Assembly (NCBI GenBank): GCA_050953285.1 | Contig: JBMNMK010000001.1 | Coordinates: 372,001-436,000, forward strand | Direction: 5' to 3' | Origin: Olsenella_K sp050953285 | Lineage (GTDB): Bacteria; Actinomycetota; Coriobacteriia; Coriobacteriales; Atopobiaceae | DNA: 64,000 bases | In this document: piece after piece, positions 49,878 to 58,530 of the stretch | How the letters are laid out: each line of letters opens with the position of its first letter | Numbering within the stretch: the stretch's first letter is position 1 | Made by a program: the position numbers and the translations under genes | The notes under the pieces: model-generated | Seen by the model: the letters and a program-made list of their open reading frames with translations, nothing else | Databases searched by the model: none | What the model was told of the DNA's origin: nothing

Positions 49878-51785
49878 CTAATATTCGGGCGTGAGCTTGA
49901 ATACCGTCTGGCTCCACTCTTGACCCGTTGTTTTAGCATCTGTAGAGCTTGAGAAACGTGAGTCGGGAGCGCCTACAAATTCACGCAAAACCCAGTGACC
50001 AGTTGTTTCATCCTTATACAAGTCATTTACATCGGCAAAAGCTTTAGCAACAGTCTTAGAAGTGCCTACTTTTGTAAACAGCACATCATCACGGAGTGCA
50101 TTTTCATTATCTTGCGATGTTGTTAAAACAATCGTATCAGGGAAACTTGTAACAGAAGAGAATGTGTAGGTAGTTGAACCATCTTCAGTAGAAGTATCTG
50201 TAGAAGCGCTACCAAGAACATTGCTGCCATTTTTGGTCATAGATTTTACGGTAACGCTCTTTGGTACTTTTACAGAAATGCTTGAACCATTAGAGGTGTC
50301 AGGCTTCACCGTTACGGTAGTAGTGCCGTTGTCGCGCGTGACATCTGTGGTTGTCAAATCGAAAGTTGCGTTAGCAGTTTGATTTGTAAGCAAGCCTTTA
50401 TCACGTGCAGCTTCTGCATGTGCAACCAATAGACGAGCCATTGCACGTGCGCCATTGGTGCGGGTGTCATTTTCTGTGAAGCCTGTTCCCATACGAGCGG
50501 TACCCGCCTGGAACACATCCATGCCGTCCATCGGCCAGCCTTGGATATAGCTAAGGAATGCATATTCAATGCCGAGCACACCGACATGAGCAGCTTCCCA
50601 ATAATCGGTATTTTCCAGGTTTGGAACAGTGCGTCCGCCATCAGATTGGAGGGTTACGTCTTGCTCGTAAATAGTACCCTTCGCAATAGTGCCACCATTA
50701 ATGAGCGTATTCAGCTTATCGTAAAGCTCGCCGTAGGTAACATTTGAATCAAGAGCAGAAGGCTCATTTGATCCACGGGATTGAAGCACTTTGTTATATT
50801 CATCATACAGAGCTTGGTATGCCACCTTAAAGTTTGGAAGACCAATTCTGTTCTTGTACACATTATCGTTATTGGCTTCCGAGTTCTCATCATTCAAGCC
50901 AGCATTTTGCAGAACAGTATTCATGAGATACATGACTTCCACGCCGCTGTCATATTGCGTTTGGGGCGAAAGCTCAAAAGGAAGCTCAACATAGTAATCA
51001 TAGGTGTTAGGTACCGCAGAAACAGGATTGGCGCACCAATACCATTGGCGCGTTCTTGTTCCATCGCTGTTTTCTTTTTCGGCGGGCATTATGAATACTG
51101 TTGCTGTACCCGTACCATCCATGTACTGTGTGTTGAGACTTGCACCTTTTGCTGATTCAGGGTCAAAACGATAAGTGGGGTTCAAATTGGTGCCGCCTAT
51201 AGACACAAAAGAACCGGGAGCTTTGGTGAAATCTCCTTCATAAGGTGCAACAAAGGAAAGATTCTTATCTTCCACATAGCGGCTCACGCCTGCAACTGAG
51301 GGCTGGTCACCCGCGGGAACTATTTCCGTGTGGCGCACATAAAATGTTTTTGTGCTCCCGTCATTCAATTTAAGAATGAGCTTACGCAAATCACCGCCGG
51401 TATTTGGCTTTGTATCGATATTGTCGACGGTACCCCTTACGTCAAACCCTTTTGCACGAGCTTGCTCGTCATCATGAGCAAATACTGCATTACCACGAGG
51501 TACTTTGCCATTTTGAAGCTCATTGAGTACGTTGAGACGCTCTGCCAAAGGAGCATTTACATGATATGTGCTTGCGATGTCATTACGGGAGATAAAACCG
51601 TCACTGGCATCATAGTTCGGATATGGCGCTTGCGAATGCGTACTCACATCGTCTGTATCTGCTGCATAGGCGGTTGAGATGGGTGCGACCATACCACCAA
51701 GTGAAAGCGCAGCAGTAAGTACAAAAGACACGGTCTTTTGCAAAAACTTGTGTTTCTGCAATGGTGGCGCATAAATGTCGTGCAT
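49878..51785 (-). CDS. N-terminal half of a secreted adhesin-like surface protein, ending at an in-frame amber codon
   Basis: 635 residues. A signal peptide (KTVSFVLTAALSLGGMVAPISTAYA, cut before ADTDD) shows export. The body is Asn/Asp/Thr-rich and extracellular. YWCANP followed later by YIQGWPMDG is reminiscent of thioester adhesin domains, but the expected T-Q-x-A motif is not evident, so that idea is weak. It ends KLTPEY-TAG; the same frame then continues into SpaA-like repeats and a sortase signal, so the intact gene would run 49095-51785 (about 895 residues). ATG 51785 with GGAGGG upstream is preferred to 51797. Confidence 0.8.
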   Translation of the reverse strand: MHDIYAPPLQKHKFLQKTVSFVLTAALSLGGMVAPISTAYAADTDDVSTHSQAPYPNYDASDGFISRNDIASTYHVNAPLAERLNVLNELQNGKVPRGNAVFAHDDEQARAKGFDVRGTVDNIDTKPNTGGDLRKLILKLNDGSTKTFYVRHTEIVPAGDQPSVAGVSRYVEDKNLSFVAPYEGDFTKAPGSFVSIGGTNLNPTYRFDPESAKGASLNTQYMDGTGTATVFIMPAEKENSDGTRTRQWYWCANPVSAVPNTYDYYVELPFELSPQTQYDSGVEVMYLMNTVLQNAGLNDENSEANNDNVYKNRIGLPNFKVAYQALYDEYNKVLQSRGSNEPSALDSNVTYGELYDKLNTLINGGTIAKGTIYEQDVTLQSDGGRTVPNLENTDYWEAAHVGVLGIEYAFLSYIQGWPMDGMDVFQAGTARMGTGFTENDTRTNGARAMARLLVAHAEAARDKGLLTNQTANATFDLTTTDVTRDNGTTTVTVKPDTSNGSSISVKVPKSVTVKSMTKNGSNVLGSASTDTSTEDGSTTYTFSSVTSFPDTIVLTTSQDNENALRDDVLFTKVGTSKTVAKAFADVNDLYKDETTGHWVLREFVGAPDSRFSSSTDAKTTGQEWSQTVFKLTPEY

Positions 51786-52133
51786 TGATCCCTCCATTTT
51801 TAGGAAACATTACAAAAGCTCAGCAAAAGCTGAACTTTCCTCTTGAGATACTCTACCATCCAATCGCTGGCTAACAAAGGGCGCCATCTCTCTGAATGCA
51901 TAAGAGTTGTCCGTAAAATGTAGGGTAAAACGGCAGAAATGACCCTCGGATCATATAAAACAAGGAACATAGAGCTGTGTCTTTAGAAACTCCAAGAAGA
52001 TGGGATACGTTCAATAAAACATTTGCGCGGCCATATATACATGAATATAAGTATTATGTGAACATGAGTGTGCTGCTCATGCGCATAAGGGTGTACCTGG
52101 CCAATCTACGAATAGCAATCGTACAAGTGCGAA
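51786..52133. other. Intergenic region between the surface protein and tmRNA terminator
   Basis: This stretch holds the 5' region of the minus-strand surface protein gene, including a leader hairpin (51818-51835) and a possible promoter (TTGTTA about 51886, TAGAGT about 51864, minus strand, 16-bp spacing). An 81-codon frame at 51977-52222 runs into the tmRNA 3' end and is not a gene. Nothing else is recognised. Confidence 0.4.
51818..51835 (-). promoter_or_regulatory. Leader hairpin with U-run upstream of the surface protein gene
   Basis: On the minus strand GTTCAGC and GCTGAGC pair around TTTT and are followed by TTTTG, about 30 nt before the start codon. It has the form of a small intrinsic terminator within the 5' untranslated region, so transcriptional attenuation is possible. 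Confidence 0.4.
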
Positions 52134-52170
52134 CAAAAAAACGAACTATACCAACGTGGAATATAGTTCG
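52134..52170 (-). terminator. Intrinsic terminator of the tmRNA gene
   Basis: On the minus strand CGAACTATA and TATAGTTCG form a perfect 9-bp stem around an 11-nt loop, followed by TTTTTTT. It lies 14 nt after the CCA end of the tmRNA. Confidence 0.92.
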
Positions 52171-52183
52171 CCTAATTCTCTTA

Positions 52184-52548
52184 TGGTGGAGGCGCGGAGA
52201 ATCGAACTCCGGTCCAAAATAGCTCCCTGATGGGTTTCTCCAAGCTCAGTTACCAGTTAGGTTTAAGAAGCATCACACCTAGCAACCTGCGTTCAGCTTC
52301 CGAGCTGGTTCAGTCTTTGCGCACAGCATACCAGCCACGTCCGCGCGCGCATCCCTCTTAAATGACGTCGCGCTGCCAGCGAGGGAGACCAGCAGGTTGA
52401 CGTGCTGCTTTTAACTAAGCAGCAAGAGCCATAGGCTCGTAAGAAGAAGTGTTGTCAATTAAATTTGACGGTGCCCCTGTTTAACGTGGCAAGGCGACCA
52501 CGGCTTGCTTCCCATCTCAGATCTACCCTGTCGAAACCAGTCGCCCCC
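52184..52548 (-). ncRNA. ssrA: Transfer-messenger RNA
   Basis: A one-piece tmRNA of 365 nt. The 5' end GGGGGCG pairs with CGCCTCC before an encoded CCA, forming the acceptor stem; the T-arm GGAGTTCGATTCTCC and 5' CTGGTTTCGACAGGG are canonical. The tag frame ends GCTCTTGCTGCTTAG. Taking GAC as the resume codon gives the tag DNTSSYEPMALAA, with the usual ALAA degron. A TTGACA at 52585-52580 (minus) may be its -35, but no good -10 follows. Its partner SmpB and RNase R are encoded 4-7 kb upstream. Confidence 0.96.
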
Positions 52549-52748
52549 ATTGAGATGCAGATGGAGACCACCATGCATATGTCAAGTTACAAGCGCTGCT
52601 CACTACATATATCAAATAGCTCATGTAAGCGTAGCGCTGAGCCATTATACCCGATCCCAACCAATTCATGCATTTGCCGTGCAGCTGCATAGATCTCCAT
52701 CCAAAGTGGTACACACTTCAGACAGCGCACGTGAGGCGGAGGCATGCT

Positions 52749-53780
52749 ATGAACAATAACGTGGACGTACAGGCACAGGAAGAAAAAAATATGAGCGAGA
52801 AGCCCTTGGACGAGAAGCCCAGTGCTCTAACAGCCACATCGCATGCCACACCTGAGCAGGGATTCTTATACGACGTATCTCAATCCAACAATGCCCTCGT
52901 GCTTGAGGGTGGCGGCTGTCGTGGCGTATTTACGGCAGGGGTACTCGACGTGCTTATGGAGCACGGAGTCTACGATTTCTCTAGCGTCTGGGGTACATCG
53001 GCTGGTGCACTCAATGCCACAAGCTATAAATCCCGTCAGATCGGCAGGACGCTGCGTATTATTCTGGCATTTCGTGACGACAAGCGCATGATGTCTCTGC
53101 GCTCCTTTGCCAAGACCGGTAATCTTACAGGAGACGAGTTTCTCTATCACGAGGTTCAAGACGAGATTGATCCAGCCGACATAGAGACTTTCAACAACAA
53201 TCCGCTGCGTATGTACTGCGTCACAACAGACATGGTCTTTGGCTCGCCTGTCTATCTGGAGTGCTCCTCGCTTCCGCATGATGTAGATATGATCCGCGCT
53301 TCAGCTTCACTTCCGCTTTTCTCGCGTCCTGTAGAATGTGCTGGACACCGGCTACTGGATGGCGGCACCAGTGATTCTATTCCCCTAGAAGCTGCTCTTG
53401 ACCTTAAAGGAACACCCGTTCAGACACCGCACCCACATGCAGAGCGCGCACTTGTGGTGCTGACGCAACACACGTCGTATATAAAAGATGGCAAGACGGA
53501 GCAGCTCGTAGCGCGCTCGCACCGTTATGATGAGTACCCCTATTACATACATGCCTTAAAGTCGCGTGCTGATCGCTATAATGCGCAGCGCAATCGCGTG
53601 TGGCAGCTTGAGCAAGAGGGTAGGGCCTTTGTGTTCTCTCCATCTAAGCCCGTGAGTGTCTCTACCGCCGAGCGTAAGGGTGAGCTTTTGCTTGAACTCT
53701 ATATAGATGGACGCACCCAGGCACAAAATCGCCTGAGTGCGCTCAAAGAATTCCTGCGTGGCGCACAGAACACAGCATAA
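52749..53780 (+). CDS. Patatin-like phospholipase
   Basis: A 343-residue protein of the patatin/YjjU type. The oxyanion loop EGGGCRGVFTAGVLD (54-68), nucleophile motif GTSAG (S84 in VWGTSAGALNA) and catalytic Asp in LLDGGTSDS (D204) form the complete Ser-Asp dyad. The first ~45 residues are polar and poorly conserved. No signal peptide is present, so it acts in the cytoplasm or on the inner membrane face, hydrolysing phospholipids or other acyl esters. The ATG at 52749 has GGAGG upstream. The substrate is unknown. Confidence 0.9.
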   Translation: MNNNVDVQAQEEKNMSEKPLDEKPSALTATSHATPEQGFLYDVSQSNNALVLEGGGCRGVFTAGVLDVLMEHGVYDFSSVWGTSAGALNATSYKSRQIGRTLRIILAFRDDKRMMSLRSFAKTGNLTGDEFLYHEVQDEIDPADIETFNNNPLRMYCVTTDMVFGSPVYLECSSLPHDVDMIRASASLPLFSRPVECAGHRLLDGGTSDSIPLEAALDLKGTPVQTPHPHAERALVVLTQHTSYIKDGKTEQLVARSHRYDEYPYYIHALKSRADRYNAQRNRVWQLEQEGRAFVFSPSKPVSVSTAERKGELLLELYIDGRTQAQNRLSALKEFLRGAQNTA

Positions 53781-53827
53781 AGCATACCGCCCATGGTCTG
53801 TCTGAGTGACTTATTTGGTCACTGACC

Positions 53828-54760
53828 CTAGATGAGACGGGTAAGCGTAACCTCAGAGACCAAAGAGTCGATAAGGTCACGCGGGGCAACTTTTGTACCT
53901 GGCTGCATGGCACAAGCTGCGCCTGCTGCCATCGCCAGACGCATAATGCCCTCGTCAGCAAGTCCCACTTCTTCTCCATAAGCGCAGGCAGCCACCACTG
54001 CATCGCCTGAACCAACGGTGGATCCCACGCGAACATCTGGTGCGCGTGCCAGCCATGCTTCATCCGCAGAAACAAACAAGGCACCCTCCTTGCCAAGCGT
54101 TATCACCACATGTGAAATTCCGCTGCCGGCAAGCGTACAAGCAGCCTCGGCCATGTCCTGCGTACTATCAAAATGACGCTTCGTCAGACCAGAAAATGCA
54201 TCTACATTGGGTTTGATAAGGAAGGGAACTGCCGCAACGCCGCACTCTAAGCTCTCGCCATGAGAATCCAAAAAAACCTTGCAGCCCTTCTCCTTGAGTG
54301 CAGAAATCCAGTGAGCATAGGTATTTGAAGGTGCTCCAAAGGTCAGATCTCCTGCCAAAACAACAATGTCGTTCGGTTTTACGCGGGCGAGAAGATCGGT
54401 GAGAACGCCTGCGATTGTCTCAATCGGGACTTCCGGTCCGGGCTCGTTGATGTCTGTTTTGGTACCATGCACACCATCGAGCACCTTGAGATTGGTGCGT
54501 GTCTCGCCTGGAACCTCATGGGCAACAGCATTGATACCCAGATCAATGAGTTGCTGATGGATCCATGCTCCAGCATTGCCACCTAGAAGGCAGATGGCGC
54601 ATGAAGTGCCATCGAGCGCACGGATGGCTTTGGACACATTGATGCCTTTGCCGCCTGCGTCCCACCTGAGCTCTTGGATGCGGTTTACTCGGTCAATAGA
54701 AAAATTGGCAATGTCCGCAGTCTTGTCAATAGCTGGATTGAGCGTAACGGTGTAGATCAT
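53828..54760 (-). CDS. PfkB-family sugar-phosphate kinase (1-phosphofructokinase-like)
   Basis: A 310-residue kinase. The N-terminus MIYTVTLNPAIDKTADI and GGKGINVSKAIRALDG are typical of the FruK/LacC branch, which phosphorylates fructose-1-phosphate or tagatose-6-phosphate. The C-terminal PfkB motif is VGSTVGSGDAVVAACAYGEE, with the catalytic Asp after GSG (GAG in most homologues). No fructose PTS gene is adjacent, so the exact substrate is uncertain. A flavin reductase gene lies 48 bp upstream on the same strand. Confidence 0.88.
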   Translation of the reverse strand: MIYTVTLNPAIDKTADIANFSIDRVNRIQELRWDAGGKGINVSKAIRALDGTSCAICLLGGNAGAWIHQQLIDLGINAVAHEVPGETRTNLKVLDGVHGTKTDINEPGPEVPIETIAGVLTDLLARVKPNDIVVLAGDLTFGAPSNTYAHWISALKEKGCKVFLDSHGESLECGVAAVPFLIKPNVDAFSGLTKRHFDSTQDMAEAACTLAGSGISHVVITLGKEGALFVSADEAWLARAPDVRVGSTVGSGDAVVAACAYGEEVGLADEGIMRLAMAAGAACAMQPGTKVAPRDLIDSLVSEVTLTRLI

Positions 54761-54807
54761 CTTTGCCTCCTGTTTGGGGCATATTGGGGCATAACCTGAT
54801 GGTTGCT

Positions 54808-55317
54808 CTAGGCACTCGGCACAAATGAAGATGCCTTAGGCGGCGTCTTGCCCTTGAGCGTGGAGTGGTAATAGGAGTAGGTCATGGGCTCTGCGCTAGA
54901 GATGCGCTCGGCATCGACCACTTCACCCACAAAGATGACATGGGTGCCCACGTCGAGCGTCTGCACAACCTTGCAGGTGATCACGGCTGCAGAGCACGCA
55001 GGCGTGTAGGGATCACCCAGGCTGGTGTAGCGCTTCTCAAGCCCGCCGAACTTATCGAACTCGGTAGAAGTTCTAAAGCCAAAGCGCCCCACATAGGGCA
55101 TGTCGGCCTCCGTGGTGATGGGGCACAAGGCAAAGTGACCGGCCTTTTCTATGACAGACTCTGTGTGGTTTTCTTTGTTGACAACCACCTCAACCTGGAT
55201 GGGCTCGCTCGTGACCTGAAGGCCGGTGTTGATAAGACATGCGCCCCAGTCGTCTTCATGCTCGGCGCTGACCACGTAGAGGCCAGACGGAAACGTAAAG
55301 AGTGCCGTTGCATCCAT
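54808..55317 (-). CDS. Flavin reductase-like FMN-binding protein
   Basis: A 169-residue protein of the flavin-reductase/FMN-split-barrel family: FTFPSGLYVVSAEHEDDWGACLINTGLQVTSEP near the N-terminus, then VVNKENHTESVIEKAGHFAL and GRFGFRTSTEFDKFGGLEKRY, the segments that wrap the FMN in this family. In anaerobes such proteins often serve as High-Molecular-Weight-rubredoxin or rubredoxin reductase modules; here it stands alone. The ATG at 55317 has AGAAGGGA upstream; the longer frame to 55353 is not favoured. Confidence 0.85.
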   Translation of the reverse strand: MDATALFTFPSGLYVVSAEHEDDWGACLINTGLQVTSEPIQVEVVVNKENHTESVIEKAGHFALCPITTEADMPYVGRFGFRTSTEFDKFGGLEKRYTSLGDPYTPACSAAVITCKVVQTLDVGTHVIFVGEVVDAERISSAEPMTYSYYHSTLKGKTPPKASSFVPSA

Positions 55318-55541
55318 CAAAATTCCCTTCTTCCAAATTATCCTATGTGCCAAGTGTAGAGCACTTTAACCCAGGCGGCATATACGTGGGAAAACTTTGT
55401 GGACGAGCAATGTTTTCCTAGACTTGAGTGGTTGTCGTGATACTATTTATAAGCTTTTGCAACAGAGCCCCGTAATCTCTGATAGGAAAGCATGACAGCT
55501 TGTCCAGAAGCCGTCTAAACGCAGTATGTAGGAGGAGTCAA

Positions 55542-55982
55542 GTGAAAAAGTCGACTCAGTACGCCAAGCGCGGTGAGGTCGAGCGCAAGTGGGTGCTCAT
55601 CGACGCAGATGGTGCAACTCTTGGCCGTCTGGCAACCAAGGCCGCAATGATTCTTCGCGGCAAGAATAAGCCTCAGTACACGCCCAACACTGACACTGGT
55701 GATTTCGTTATCATCATCAATGCAGATAAGGTCAAGCTCACGGGCAACAAGGCAGAGACCAAGACCTATTGGCGCTATTCTGGCTGGCTCGGCGGTATGA
55801 AGTTTGAGTCTTTCAAGGAGGCCATGGCCAAGCATCCTGAGCGCGTGATTGAGCACGCTGTCCAGGGCATGCTGCCCAAGACCACCCTTGGCCGTCAGCA
55901 GGCTCTCAAGCTCAAGGTCTATGCAGGCCCAGAGCACCCGCACCAAGCTCAGAACCCCGTCAAGATTGATCTGGAGGCGTAA
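55542..55982 (+). CDS. rplM: 50S ribosomal protein L13
   Basis: A 146-residue ribosomal protein. WVLIDADGATLGRLATKAA at the N-terminus, GDFVIIINADKVKLTGNK, and the KHPERVIEHAVQGMLPKTTLGR segment identify L13. The start is GTG 55542, preceded by TAGGAGGAG. It is followed three bases after its stop by rpsI, the near-universal rplM-rpsI operon. Confidence 0.98.
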   Translation: MKKSTQYAKRGEVERKWVLIDADGATLGRLATKAAMILRGKNKPQYTPNTDTGDFVIIINADKVKLTGNKAETKTYWRYSGWLGGMKFESFKEAMAKHPERVIEHAVQGMLPKTTLGRQQALKLKVYAGPEHPHQAQNPVKIDLEA

Positions 55983-55985
55983 CGG

Positions 55986-56381
55986 ATGGCTGATAACTCC
56001 GCTGTTTACACCGGCACCGGCCGTCGCAAGGAGGCCACCGCTCGCGTGCGCCTTGTTCCCGGCACCGGCAAGGTTATTGTCAATGGTCGTGACGCAGCTG
56101 ACTACTTTGGTCGTCAGCAGCTCGTCGATAATGCATGTGCTCCTTTCCGCGTAACGGACACCGTTGATCACTTTGATGTGTACGCCAACTGTGATGGCGG
56201 CGGCATCAACGGCCAGTCAGGCGCAGTCCGTCTGGGTATTGCCCGCGCACTTCTTGAGGCTGGCGATTATCGCGCAGAGCTCAAGAAGGCCGGCTTCCTC
56301 ACCCGTGATGCACGTGCTGTGGAGCGCAAGAAGTACGGTCTCAAGAAGGCCCGCAAGCGCCCGCAGTTCTCCAAGCGCTAA
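55986..56381 (+). CDS. rpsI: 30S ribosomal protein S9
   Basis: A 131-residue ribosomal protein. YTGTGRRKEATARVRLVPGTGKVIVNGRD, GGGINGQSGAVRLGIARAL and the basic C-terminal tail GLKKARKRPQFSKR, which reaches the P-site tRNA anticodon, are diagnostic. A strong terminator follows. Confidence 0.98.
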   Translation: MADNSAVYTGTGRRKEATARVRLVPGTGKVIVNGRDAADYFGRQQLVDNACAPFRVTDTVDHFDVYANCDGGGINGQSGAVRLGIARALLEAGDYRAELKKAGFLTRDARAVERKKYGLKKARKRPQFSKR

Positions 56382-56413
56382 ACGCCTGGTACCTGTACCA
56401 CTATGGCACTTCC

Positions 56414-56446
56414 AAGGACTCGTCTTTGTGGCGAGTCCTTTTTTTA
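56414..56446 (+). terminator. Rho-independent terminator of rplM-rpsI
   Basis: AAGGACTCG and CGAGTCCTT form a 9-bp stem around an 8-9-nt loop, followed by a run of seven T residues. Confidence 0.93.
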
Positions 56447-56621
56447 TATGCCGATGCGTATGTCGTGATCTTGCGGGCGTGAGGTTGGTACCATATAGGC
56501 TTGTATCGCGCACAATCTGCGTGATAATTTGAAGTCTTATTTGGCTGTGGCCCAAGAGAGCTGCCTTTGTTTGCCGCATGAGCATCCATGCATGCAAGCA
56601 CGGCTCGAGGGAGGGAAGACC

Positions 56622-57962
56622 GTGAAATACTTTGGTACGGATGGCTTTAGAGGTCGTGCAAATGAAGGTCTGACGGTTGAGCATGCCTTCAAGATTGGCC
56701 GCTTTGTGGGCTGGTTTTATGGCATCAACCGCAACCGCAAGGCGCGTGTGGTCTTGGGTAAAGATACCCGCCGCTCAAGTTACATGTTTGAGTCCGCGCT
56801 GGTGGCAGGGCTGGTGGCGTCGGGCGCAGATGCCTACCTCTTGCATGTTATCCCCACGCCTGGTCTGTCATATGAGGTAGTTGATGGCAATTTTGATTGC
56901 GGCATCATGGTGACGGCCTCCCACAACCCCTATACGGACAACGGCATCAAGCTGGTCAATCGTGAGGGCTACAAGATGGACGAAGACGTCTTGTCCCAGA
57001 TTGAAGACTACATAGATGACAAGCTGGAGCTGCCGCTTGCCACGGGCGATAAGATCGGGTGCACCGTGGATTACATGCAAGGAAGAAACCGCTACATAGC
57101 AAGTCTCATTGCCTCCGCAAACTTCTCCCTGCAGGGCGTCAAAGTGGGTCTGGACTGCGCAAATGGTGCAGCGTCTTCCGTTGCAAAGCCGGTGTTTGAC
57201 GCGCTGGGAGCAGACGTTCGCATCATCAATAATGCACCAAACGGCTTCAATATCAACGTGGACGCTGGCTCCACCCACATAGAGCGCCTCCAGCGCCATG
57301 TGGTAGAAAATGCGCTCGATGTGGGCTTTGCCTTCGACGGAGACGCGGACCGCTGCCTGGCGGTGGACGAGCGCGGCCACGTGGTTGATGGAGACCTCAT
57401 CTTGTACGTGTGCGGCAAGTACCTAAACAAGCACGGCCGGCTTGCCAAAGGCACTGTGGTGCCGACGGTCATGTCCAACTTCGGCTTTATCCGCGCCCTT
57501 GAAGAGGCACATCTTGCCTATGAGACCACGGCCGTGGGCGATAAGAACGTCTACGCGTGCATGCGTGCCAACGGATATTCGCTCGGTGGTGAGCAGTCCG
57601 GCCACATCATCTTTGGCGACATCGAAAAGACCGGCGACGGCATCATGACAGCGCTGCGCCTCTGTGAAGTCATCCGTGCGGAGCGCGAGCCCCTCTCAGA
57701 GCTCACGCGCCCTGTGCACCTCTATCCGCAGGTGCTCATCAACGTGCGCGTGACGGACAAAGAGCAGGCCATGGCGGCGCCGGAGGTCCTGGCAGCAATT
57801 GATGAGGCCCAGGAGCTTTTGGGCAAAGACGGCCGCGTTTTGGTGCGCGCCTCTGGCACAGAGCCGCTCGTGCGCGTGCTGGCAGAAGCTCCCACCGACG
57901 AGCTCTGCCGCCGCGCAGACGACATTGTGATCCGCGCGCTTGAGCCCTTTAAGGCAGAGTAG
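56622..57962 (+). CDS. glmM: Phosphoglucosamine mutase
   Basis: A 446-residue enzyme converting glucosamine-6-phosphate to glucosamine-1-phosphate for UDP-GlcNAc synthesis. It has FGTDGFRGRAN at the start, the phosphoserine loop MVTASHNPYTDNG (S100), metal loop FDGDADRCLAVDE, GGEQSGHI, and the C-terminal phosphate loop RASGTEPLVRV. All four loops are canonical, in contrast to the related gene at 28153. The start is GTG 56622, after GGGAGGG. It heads the glmM-acpS-nnr-alr cluster of cell-envelope and housekeeping genes. Confidence 0.96.
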   Translation: MKYFGTDGFRGRANEGLTVEHAFKIGRFVGWFYGINRNRKARVVLGKDTRRSSYMFESALVAGLVASGADAYLLHVIPTPGLSYEVVDGNFDCGIMVTASHNPYTDNGIKLVNREGYKMDEDVLSQIEDYIDDKLELPLATGDKIGCTVDYMQGRNRYIASLIASANFSLQGVKVGLDCANGAASSVAKPVFDALGADVRIINNAPNGFNINVDAGSTHIERLQRHVVENALDVGFAFDGDADRCLAVDERGHVVDGDLILYVCGKYLNKHGRLAKGTVVPTVMSNFGFIRALEEAHLAYETTAVGDKNVYACMRANGYSLGGEQSGHIIFGDIEKTGDGIMTALRLCEVIRAEREPLSELTRPVHLYPQVLINVRVTDKEQAMAAPEVLAAIDEAQELLGKDGRVLVRASGTEPLVRVLAEAPTDELCRRADDIVIRALEPFKAE

Positions 57963-57970
57963 GAGCTGTC

Positions 57971-58525
57971 GTGGAGCAGGCAGGCGTTGGGGTCACCATG
58001 CTGGAGATCGCGCGCGTCAAACGGGCACGCGCGCGTCGGCCACGTCTGGTGGCGCGCGCCTTGAGCGCGCATGAGCAGATGTGGTGTGAGCGCTCTTCTC
58101 GCCCAGATGAGCGCTATGCGGCCATGTTGGCTGCGCACGGAGCGGTCTTAAAGGCCATCGGTGCGCCGGTGCCCTTGGCACTTCGCGCGGGCGAGATAGA
58201 CGTGGAGCATGAAAACAATGCGGTTTCCGTGCGTCTTTCTGGCCGGGCAGAGGCGTTGGCTGCCGCGCAACACATCACGTCGGTGGCGCTTTCTTTGTCC
58301 TACACCAGAGAGGTTGCCGTGGCAAACGCCGTGGCCATGACCGATGCCGTGAAGCCTCAGCAGCGCACAGAGATAAGCGCAGATGAAGAGCTCAGACAGT
58401 CGTTTAAGCGAGCGCGTTCTGTATTGGACGAGCTCGATCAGATACAAGAAACCGGGCTGGTCGAAGCCGGTGGCGCAGAGGATGAGCAGCTGCGCGCCAC
58501 GGCAGATTTTGCCCGTGAGAGGTGA
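57971..58525 (+). CDS. AcpS-like protein lacking both metal-binding acids
   Basis: A 184-residue protein in the place of holo-acyl-carrier-protein synthase. GVGVTMLEIARV aligns with the AcpS motif GIGTDIVEIERI, but the magnesium-binding Asp is Thr. AAHGAVLKAIG aligns with AAKEAVFKALG, but the Lys-Glu pair is His-Gly. The central EIDVEHENNAVSVRLSG and SLSYT segments still fit the fold. About 45 residues of charged tail follow. It is probably inactive as a phosphopantetheinyl transferase. GTG 57971 has GGAG upstream; its end overlaps the nnr gene region. Confidence 0.7.
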   Translation: MEQAGVGVTMLEIARVKRARARRPRLVARALSAHEQMWCERSSRPDERYAAMLAAHGAVLKAIGAPVPLALRAGEIDVEHENNAVSVRLSGRAEALAAAQHITSVALSLSYTREVAVANAVAMTDAVKPQQRTEISADEELRQSFKRARSVLDELDQIQETGLVEAGGAEDEQLRATADFARER

Positions 58526-58530
58526 TGCTC

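Noticed and set aside
49878..49880. Reassignment of TAG to an amino acid (pyrrolysine-like decoding)
   Set aside because: TAG is used as the terminal stop of several ordinary genes here (glmM, alr, prmC) and RF1 is present and normal, so general reassignment is unlikely.
51977..52222. 81-codon frame ending with MVEARRI-like residues in another frame of the tmRNA 3' end
   Set aside because: It crosses the tmRNA terminator and the tmRNA acceptor end, so it cannot be a normal gene.
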